Shown: piece by piece, positions 13,100-17,915 of the stretch
Layout of the letters: every line of letters starts with the position of its first letter
Numbering within the stretch: the first letter of the stretch is position 1
DNA from: an uncultured Bacteroidales bacterium
GTDB taxonomy: Bacteria > Bacteroidota > Bacteroidia > Bacteroidales > FEN-979
Assembly: GCA_903928285.1 (NCBI GenBank)
Contig: CAIYQH010000340.1
Coordinates: forward strand, 1-17,915
Direction of reading: 5' to 3'
DNA length: 17,915 nt
Notes under the pieces: model-generated
Database searches by the model: none
What the model was told of the DNA's origin: nothing
Seen by the model: only the letters and a program-made list of their open reading frames with translations
Translations under genes and position numbers: made by a program

Positions 13100-14080
13100 T
13101 CAGCCGTGGCCCAGCACACGGTGGGGCACATAAAGCTCCTCCAGCCGCGTGATTTCTTCAGGGGTCAGTTTGACCGACAGGGCGGCAACCGCATCTTCGA
13201 GGTGCCCCGGTTTGCTTGCCCCGATGATCGGCGCGGTGATGGCTGGTTTCCCCAGCATCCAGGCCAGGGCAACCTGTGCATCGGGCAACCCCCTTTGCAC
13301 CGCTATTTCTGAAAGACGGTCCACGATATCGAAGTCTGAATCGGCGGCATAGAGCATTTTACCAAATTCGTCTGTCCGTGCACGGATGGTCTCATTCCGT
13401 TCCTTCGACCGTTTTCCGGTCAGCAATCCCCGGGCAAGGGGTGACCATGGGATGATGGCAATTTTCTGATCCCGGCACAGGGGGATCATCTCCCGCTCCT
13501 CTTCCCGGTAGAGCAGGTTGTAATGGGGTTGCATCGAGACAAAGCGGGTCCAGCCGTGCAGATCGGAGGTGAAGAGCGCCTTGGCAAATTGCCAGCTGTA
13601 CATCGAGGAGGCGCCGATATACCTGACTTTGCCTGCCTTTACGATATCGTGAAGCGCCTCCATGGTCTCCTCAACAGGGGTTTCATAATCCCAGCGGTGG
13701 ATCTGGTAAAGATCGATGTAGTCGGTCTGCAACCGCCGCAAACTGCCATCCACGGAACTCATGATGTGCTTGCGGGAAAGTCCGCGGTCATTGGGCGCCG
13801 GGCTCATCGCATGAAATACCTTGGTGGCGATCACCACCTCGTCGCGCCGGGCAAAATCGCGGAGCGCCCTGCCAAGCACCTCTTCGCTGGCCCCCAGGGA
13901 GTACATATCGGCCGAATCAAAAAAGTTGATCCCCAGCTCCAGCGCCTTTTGGATAAAGGGCCGGCCCTGCTCCTCCGTCAAGGCCCAGGGCCAGCGCTCC
14001 GTGGGTTTGCCATAGGTCATGGTACCAAGGCATAACCTCGATACCTTCATTCCTGTATTGCCAAATCGAATATATTCCAT
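13100..14080 (-). CDS. Aldo/keto reductase, YajO-like
   Basis: A 326-residue TIM-barrel oxidoreductase using NADPH. The catalytic tetrad of the family is visible: D55 (FFDSADMY), Y60, K87 (IATKVFH) and H128 (YQIHRWD). Further conserved pieces are YIGASSMYSWQF, FVSMQPHYNLLYREEEREM, PWSPLARGLLTG and ITAPIIGASKPGHL. The pattern is strikingly close to E. coli YajO, which has been linked to thiamine-precursor metabolism, but the substrate here is not known. The start ATG at 14080 is in the expected place for the family. It is convergent with the DUF2141 gene, with 74 bp between them. A TAACTTTG box lies 122 bp upstream, leaving a long leader. Confidence 0.93.
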   Translation of the reverse strand: MEYIRFGNTGMKVSRLCLGTMTYGKPTERWPWALTEEQGRPFIQKALELGINFFDSADMYSLGASEEVLGRALRDFARRDEVVIATKVFHAMSPAPNDRGLSRKHIMSSVDGSLRRLQTDYIDLYQIHRWDYETPVEETMEALHDIVKAGKVRYIGASSMYSWQFAKALFTSDLHGWTRFVSMQPHYNLLYREEEREMIPLCRDQKIAIIPWSPLARGLLTGKRSKERNETIRARTDEFGKMLYAADSDFDIVDRLSEIAVQRGLPDAQVALAWMLGKPAITAPIIGASKPGHLEDAVAALSVKLTPEEITRLEELYVPHRVLGHG

Positions 14081-14108
14081 CAGTTTTTTTTAAAGCAATT
14101 TCATTTTC

Positions 14109-14150
14109 TGACAGGGGATGCAATGGGTTAAACTGCATGCTCCATTGTCA
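14109..14150 (-). other. Imperfect hairpin in the leader of the aldo/keto reductase gene
   Basis: Outer arms TGACA/TGTCA and inner arms ATGCA/TGCAT pair around a short loop, with GGGG facing CTCC between them. If transcription starts near 14197, this structure sits in the untranslated leader, 28 bases before the ATG. It matches no riboswitch I recognise. Confidence 0.3.
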
Positions 14151-14201
14151 GGTTTCTTCCTAAGATTCATTTCCTTTTGCAGGAAATTCAGTTATGCAAT
14201 A

Positions 14202-14209
14202 CAAAGTTA
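14202..14209 (-). promoter_or_regulatory. TAnnTTTG promoter box for the aldo/keto reductase gene
   Basis: TAACTTTG read on the minus strand is a full match to the -7 element. No TTG is found at the standard distance upstream. It is the best promoter candidate in the 163-bp gap and implies a leader of about 115 bases. Confidence 0.4.
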
Positions 14210-14243
14210 GCATAAAGGCAATAGGCCGGGGCAGCTTTGCAGG

Positions 14244-14924
14244 TTAATTCAGCAGGGCGGAATGGCTGATATAGAGGTCGTCCTTGTGGTATATAAACAG
14301 GCAGGTGCCTCCCTTGATGGCCTCGACAACAGGTTTGATCAGATCCGGCGGCAGCGACGGGCAGCCGAAACTTCTTCCAAGCCTGCCGGTTTTCCGGATG
14401 AAATTCTCGGTGGCATAGGCGGCGCCATGAACGATGATTTCACGACGGAGGGCATTGTCGTTAATCCCCTTCTCCATGCCATCCAGGATGAGCGACAAGC
14501 CTACGCTCGCGCCCAGGATCTTCCCCTTCGTTACAAAAAAGCCAAGACTGCTCTTACAGGAGCCTGTCACATTCGAAAAACGTGTCGCAAACTCTTCGCC
14601 GGTGTTCCTGCCATGTGCTACATAGGTATTGAATAACAGGGTTTTGTGTATCAGGTCGATGACATAAAGCCGCTTGTTTTTACTTGACTGGGAAAAATCG
14701 ACGATGGTCAGTATCCCGGGATTTGTAAGCCTTCCGCTCTGCTCAAGTTTCCTGAGCCCCTTCAGGGCAAGCTCAAACACCTCGCCCGAGAGGCCCCTGG
14801 CAGCCAGGTTCATCGCTGCAAAGAGGGTATGCTGATCATCCGCTGCCGTAAACGGCTTGCCGGAGCCCGCCCTGTTCATGACCGGCGCCAGGAATGCCAG
14901 AAGAATGAGGAGATATTTTCGCAT
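14244..14924 (-). CDS. YkuD_2-type murein L,D-transpeptidase catalytic domain protein
   Basis: A 226-residue exported protein with an N-terminal hydrophobic signal (about residues 1-19). The catalytic part follows the YkuD_2 pattern: VAHGRNTGEEFATRFSN (103-118), SSLGFFVT, LSLILDGMEKGINDNA, IVHGA (H166) and LGRSFGCPSLP (C188). Cys188 is the expected nucleophile that attacks the stem-peptide and H166 the base, as in L,D-transpeptidases that cross-link or trim peptidoglycan. The open frame continues upstream to a GTG at 14954, but the ATG at 14924 puts the signal peptide first. It is divergent from the NlpC/P60 gene, and a second L,D-transpeptidase lies just beyond, making this a cell-wall group. 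Confidence 0.9.
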   Translation of the reverse strand: MRKYLLILLAFLAPVMNRAGSGKPFTAADDQHTLFAAMNLAARGLSGEVFELALKGLRKLEQSGRLTNPGILTIVDFSQSSKNKRLYVIDLIHKTLLFNTYVAHGRNTGEEFATRFSNVTGSCKSSLGFFVTKGKILGASVGLSLILDGMEKGINDNALRREIIVHGAAYATENFIRKTGRLGRSFGCPSLPPDLIKPVVEAIKGGTCLFIYHKDDLYISHSALLN

Positions 14925-14928
14925 GTCG

Positions 14929-14936
14929 CAAAGGTA
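14929..14936 (-). promoter_or_regulatory. TAnnTTTG promoter box four bases before a start codon
   Basis: TACCTTTG read on the minus strand is a full match to the -7 element. Only four bases separate it from the ATG at 14924, so transcription would start at about the first base of the gene and the mRNA would be leaderless. Confidence 0.5.
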
Positions 14937-15018
14937 CGCATATATGCGATACACTGACTTTTACAGATTCCACCAACAACGGCGGGATATCCGCGCTCTT
15001 CTGTATCAGTAAGTTTCG

Positions 15019-15026
15019 TATCTTTG
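15019..15026 (+). promoter_or_regulatory. TAnnTTTG promoter box of the NlpC/P60 gene
   Basis: TATCTTTG is a full match to the -7 element, 19 bases before the ATG at 15046. The -33 site is weak (TCTT). The short region between this box and the one at 14929-14936 would serve two divergent cell-wall genes. Confidence 0.5.
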
Positions 15027-15045
15027 CAGAAACAACCCATAGCCT

Positions 15046-15543
15046 ATGTTCAAAAGTGTTCCGCTGATTGCCCTGTTTCTCCTGCTCTCATTCGTTATGA
15101 AGGCGCAGGAGACGCCGTCAGCCCGAAAAGCCGTTACGGGTAAGTCTATTGACAGGGCCGAACTGATCACTTTTGCTAAACAGTACATCGGCATCCCTTA
15201 CCGCAGGGCAGGCTCAGATCCCAAAAAAGGGTTTGACTGTTCAGGGTTTGTAAACTTTGTTTTCCGCCATTTTTGCGTGGCTCTCCCCCGGAGTTCCCGT
15301 GAATTCAAAAAACTTGGCGCTGCCCTGAAACCGGAAGAGTTCAAGGTTGGCGATGTGCTGGTTTTTTATGGTTTCAAGGACAAAGGCCATATCGGTCATG
15401 TAGCCATCGTTTGTGAAGCCAACGGGATGAAGTCGCGGTTCATTCATGCCTCTTCGGGCAAGGCGCACAGCATTACCATCAGCGACCTCGATACAGAAGG
15501 GTATCGAGGACGGTTTTACAAATGTATCGACGTGATCATGTAA
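15046..15543 (+). CDS. Secreted NlpC/P60-family cysteine peptidase
   Basis: A 165-residue protein with a signal peptide (about residues 1-20, ending MKA-Q). The NlpC/P60 domain holds all three catalytic residues: C65 (FDCSGFVNFVF), H118 (HIGHVAIV) and H134 (FIHASSG). The approach IGIPYRRAGSDPKKG and the strand VGDVLVFYG are also typical. Such enzymes cut between D-iso-glutamyl and meso-diaminopimelate in peptidoglycan stem peptides. It consists of the catalytic domain alone, with no SH3 or LysM targeting domain. It is divergent from one L,D-transpeptidase gene and convergent with another, with only 9 bp between the two stops at 15543 and 15553. Confidence 0.94.
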   Translation: MFKSVPLIALFLLLSFVMKAQETPSARKAVTGKSIDRAELITFAKQYIGIPYRRAGSDPKKGFDCSGFVNFVFRHFCVALPRSSREFKKLGAALKPEEFKVGDVLVFYGFKDKGHIGHVAIVCEANGMKSRFIHASSGKAHSITISDLDTEGYRGRFYKCIDVIM

Positions 15544-15552
15544 TTTTTACCC

Positions 15553-17163
15553 TCACTTTTCGTCAAACAGCAGCTGTGCCAGCCGCTCATCCCGCTGGTA
15601 AACATCGTTATAGAAGTTTATCACCCCCTGCTGATCAACCCATGCCGTGAAATAGCCAATATATACCGGGATCCTGCTTTTCAGCACGCAGGTGGTTTCT
15701 TTGCCGGCATGCATGGCAGCATCTATCTTTGCAGGGGTCCAGGCAGGATCGTCTTTCAGGATGTCAATCGCCAGCTCCCTTGGCTTTGCCACGCGGATGC
15801 AGCCATGGCTGAATGCCCTGCTTTCCCTTGCAAACAGGCTCTTTGCCGGGGTATCGTGCATATAGATGTCGTCGGCATTCGGAAAGATGAACTTAACCAG
15901 TCCAAGGGAGTTGTTTTTGCCTGGTTTCTGCCGCACCTGCCCGTTGTTCCATTCCATGTTGTGCGTCTCCAGGTAATTTTTATGTTTTGCCATCCCGGGT
16001 TTAACCTCCTTGTTGATGATGCTCTGCGGCAGGTTCCAGTATGGGCTGAATACAATATACCTCATGGTCCTGCTGAAAATGACGGTTTTCGTCAGATTCG
16101 CCCCGGTGACCACTGCCGATTCAAGTTCGCTTTTGCCATTGCGCATCAGGTTAAGCCTGAACGAGGGAATATTCACCACGATATAGGTTTTTGTCCTGGC
16201 AATTTCAGGGGAGATCCACCGGCAGCGTTCCATGTTGACGATGATCCTTTTTATCCGTTCCGCAATAGGCACATTCATCTCCCAGATTAATTTCGGTACG
16301 ATCAGTTTGCCGGGATTATATCCGTTGCGTAACTGGTATTTTTTTACCCCATCGGCCAATTCAGCATCGTACCTGGCGCTGCCGTTATTCTGGCTGATGT
16401 CGCCCATGATGAACAACCTTTCCCTGATCTGCAGGATGGTATGCGCCGAATCCCCGGGCTTATAGGCTTTCAGTTTGGGATCGAGGTCAATCTGGTTCCA
16501 CCCGCCCTTTTGTTCGATAGCCCTGTAGCGTTTTAAAAAATCCCGCAGCCTGTAATACTGGCTGAAGAGGACACTGTCGTTCCGTTCGATCAGGTCGGGA
16601 TCCGACATTACCGAATCAAGCACGGCCTTGTAGGAGACCTGCTTGCGCGGGAGCAGCCAGCCCAGGGTGGTGGTGGTTGAATCGCTCACCCCCTTGTACA
16701 CCTTCTCGGCATAGAAAAGGTAAAGATTGGTCAGCATCAGGTCCGTTTCGGTTGCCGTGAGCCTGTTCTCCACATCATTATCACAAATTCCCGCGACCTT
16801 ATCCGGGTATGGGAATGTTGAGGACACCCCTTCTGTTGTCAGCTCCCTCACCTTGCTGCAGAGGGTCTGACTGAACTCAACCAGCCCCTTGCCATCATAC
16901 CATATCTGGTTAAAGTGGTGCTGCCTGTAAACCAACGCCACCTCCTTCCTGTATTTGCCCAGGCCAGGATAGGTGTGGTAGAAAACAGCCACAAGGTTGC
17001 TGTCGAAAGGCAGGTTGCTCCTGTGGTTGACAACCCCGCGCAGGTGGCTGTCGCCATGGTTGCCCGATCTTCCCTTTTTCCCGCTTTTACACGACATTCC
17101 AACCAGTAACAGGGCGATCAGGATGAAGGTCAACGGGTAGCTGCTGTATCTCATGATTTTCAT
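15553..17163 (-). CDS. Large L,D-transpeptidase lipoprotein, YcbB/LdtD type
   Basis: About 536 residues from the ATG at 17163. A lipoprotein signal ends in VGMSC (Cys25); the following KSGKKGR is basic, without the acidic surface-export signal of Bacteroidetes, so it probably faces the periplasm. A scaffold domain covers about 58-218, a peptidoglycan-binding-type helical region about 233-298 (IRERLFIMGDI, YQLRNGYNPG), and the YkuD catalytic domain about 324-483. Active-site features are NLPQSIINKE, YMHDTP (H436) and FSHGCIRV with H453 and Cys455. The order and length match YcbB/LdtD enzymes, which make 3-3 cross-links in the wall. The frame opens at a TTG at 17214, but that adds residues before the signal peptide. 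Confidence 0.94.
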   Translation of the reverse strand: MKIMRYSSYPLTFILIALLLVGMSCKSGKKGRSGNHGDSHLRGVVNHRSNLPFDSNLVAVFYHTYPGLGKYRKEVALVYRQHHFNQIWYDGKGLVEFSQTLCSKVRELTTEGVSSTFPYPDKVAGICDNDVENRLTATETDLMLTNLYLFYAEKVYKGVSDSTTTTLGWLLPRKQVSYKAVLDSVMSDPDLIERNDSVLFSQYYRLRDFLKRYRAIEQKGGWNQIDLDPKLKAYKPGDSAHTILQIRERLFIMGDISQNNGSARYDAELADGVKKYQLRNGYNPGKLIVPKLIWEMNVPIAERIKRIIVNMERCRWISPEIARTKTYIVVNIPSFRLNLMRNGKSELESAVVTGANLTKTVIFSRTMRYIVFSPYWNLPQSIINKEVKPGMAKHKNYLETHNMEWNNGQVRQKPGKNNSLGLVKFIFPNADDIYMHDTPAKSLFARESRAFSHGCIRVAKPRELAIDILKDDPAWTPAKIDAAMHAGKETTCVLKSRIPVYIGYFTAWVDQQGVINFYNDVYQRDERLAQLLFDEK

Positions 17164-17170
17164 AATGTTG

Positions 17171-17178
17171 TAAAGATA
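17171..17178 (-). promoter_or_regulatory. Near-consensus promoter box of the large L,D-transpeptidase gene
   Basis: TATCTTTA read on the minus strand matches TAnnTTTG except for the last base, and lies seven bases before the ATG at 17163. No TTG at the usual distance is clear. If used, the transcript would have a leader of only a few bases. Confidence 0.35.
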
Positions 17179-17268
17179 TCTCTTTAAACAATACGGGGAA
17201 ATACGGGCACGCAAAAAGTATCAAATGTCGAATTGTCCTGCCTGTAAACATCAAACGGTAATAACACG

Positions 17269-17298
17269 TTGCGTGATCTGAAAAATTGCTTATACTTG
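17269..17298 (+). promoter_or_regulatory. Bacteroidetes-type promoter of the ATP-grasp gene
   Basis: TTG (17269-17271), a 19-base spacer and TATACTTG (17291-17298) fit TTG-N19-TAnnTTTG with one mismatch. It sits about 72 bases before the ATG at 17370, with a perfect hairpin in between. Confidence 0.55.
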
Positions 17299-17307
17299 CG
17301 TTCCTTT

Positions 17308-17332
17308 CCTGATCCACGCAGCCCGGATCAGG
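17308..17332 (+). other. Perfect 8-bp hairpin in the leader of the ATP-grasp gene
   Basis: CCTGATCC (17308-17315) and GGATCAGG (17325-17332) pair perfectly around a 9-base loop. It begins about ten bases after the -7 box, so it would form at the very 5' end of the mRNA. No T-run follows, so it is not an obvious terminator. It could protect the transcript or act in control. Confidence 0.5.
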
Positions 17333-17369
17333 CTGTAACTCCGGCAGGAACCGGTATCCTTCAACCACG

Positions 17370-17915
17370 ATGATCATACTCGAAAAACCCTATGTTTCCG
17401 ATTTCCTCCAGCAAACCGTCGTCAGGTTGCAGGTGCCCGTGCTGGCAACAGCCTTTTCCAGGAGTCTTGCCCGGGCCGGTGAGATGAACCTGGTTGAAAC
17501 CGGACCCTTTTTTGCGTCGCTCAAATCGGGCGAAGTCCGGCTGTTATACAGCAATTCGGAAAACGCTGCCGAACTGCTGAACCAATATGCGCCGGAACTT
17601 GCCGTGACAGGCAATGTCAATTTCTTCAAGGATAAATCGAAACTCCGGGAAATATTCTCCCGGCTCAACCCGCATATGTGGTTTCATACCCATACCCTTG
17701 ACGAACTCGATGAAATCGATATCTCCGCGCTGGAGATCCCTTTTGTGATCAAGCCTGTGAGAGGTTTTGCAAGTATCGGCATCCATGCGGTTCACCATGC
17801 ATCAGCATGGCCTGCCGCGCTCGCAGCGATCAAAAAGGAGGTAAACCTGATGCAGCATGTTTTCCCGGATGTGGTGGTCAGCCTGAACGAATTCCTGATT
17901 GAAAAATATATCGAA
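17370..17915 (+). CDS. ATP-grasp domain protein (3' end beyond the window)
   Basis: The first 182 codons are open to the right edge, starting at the ATG at 17370. The N-terminal part (about residues 1-85) resembles the pre-ATP-grasp domain. VTGNVNFFKDKSKLREIF (about 79-96) is the usual entry into the ATP-grasp fold, with the typical N-x-F-x-D-K pattern. IPFVIKPVRGFASIGIHAV (about 123-141) carries the lysine (VIKP) that binds the ATP phosphates and the glycine-rich loop. Such enzymes join a carboxylate to an amine or thiol using ATP. The product cannot be predicted, because the metal-binding end lies outside the window. It is divergent from the L,D-transpeptidase gene and has its own promoter. 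Confidence 0.85.
   Translation, partial: MIILEKPYVSDFLQQTVVRLQVPVLATAFSRSLARAGEMNLVETGPFFASLKSGEVRLLYSNSENAAELLNQYAPELAVTGNVNFFKDKSKLREIFSRLNPHMWFHTHTLDELDEIDISALEIPFVIKPVRGFASIGIHAVHHASAWPAALAAIKKEVNLMQHVFPDVVVSLNEFLIEKYIE

Noticed and set aside
15709..16290. 193-codon plus-strand open frame over the large L,D-transpeptidase
   Set aside because: It is opposite the catalytic domain, where SHGCIRV and the other motifs are intact on the minus strand.
1..17915. tRNA, rRNA, integrase or prophage features
   Set aside because: None was recognised on reading; short or divergent non-coding RNAs cannot be excluded without a covariance-model search.

Overview
The window looks like a piece of a Bacteroidota (Bacteroidetes) chromosome. 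The evidence is: promoter-like boxes of the TAnnTTTG type in front of several genes, with start codons that mostly lack Shine-Dalgarno sequences; an ECF sigma factor followed by a FecR/DUF4974 anti-sigma factor; STN and carboxypeptidase-D-like regulatory (CarboxypepD_reg-like) domains; a DUF2141 protein; and the lipoprotein types present. Most of the window is GC-rich. The first gene is clearly more AT-rich and is bordered by a short tandem repeat. No rRNA, tRNA, CRISPR array, transposase or phage gene was recognised.

Layout. Positions 1-541: an 8-bp tandem repeat running in from the left edge and a left-handed beta-helix sugar N-acetyltransferase of the FdtC/QdtC type, probably the edge of a surface-polysaccharide cluster. 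Positions 542-1118: no intact gene, only coding-like scraps. Positions 1119-6038 (minus strand): a YgiD-type extradiol dioxygenase, a double-CDGSH iron-sulfur protein, a SnoaL-like lipoprotein, an AraC-family regulator, an EamA/DMT exporter and a class I methyltransferase. The gaps here hold a REP-like hairpin and two copies of a dispersed repeat.

Positions 6336-11353 are the most interesting part. A small secreted protein with four copies of an L-(A/S)-P-x-T-P motif is divergent from a compact four-gene plus-strand operon: exported CarboxypepD_reg-like protein A, ECF sigma factor, FecR anti-sigma factor, and paralogous protein B that adds an N-terminal STN domain. STN normally sits on TonB-dependent receptors and contacts FecR. 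Here no TonB-dependent beta-barrel follows; both proteins instead share a roughly 300-residue C-terminal region that I cannot assign. This looks like a cell-surface signalling module with the usual receptor barrel replaced. Two operator-like palindromes 21 bp apart lie between the divergent genes.

Positions 11430-14080: SRPBCC and VOC proteins in a small operon, a secreted DUF2141 protein, and a YajO-like aldo/keto reductase. Positions 14244-17163: a cell-wall group made of a YkuD_2-type L,D-transpeptidase-like protein, an NlpC/P60 peptidase and a large YcbB/LdtD-type L,D-transpeptidase lipoprotein. Position 17370 to the right edge: the 5' part of an ATP-grasp gene with a good promoter and a hairpin in its leader. 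Several upstream start candidates (TTG or GTG) were replaced by downstream ATG codons where the protein family and upstream context favour them.
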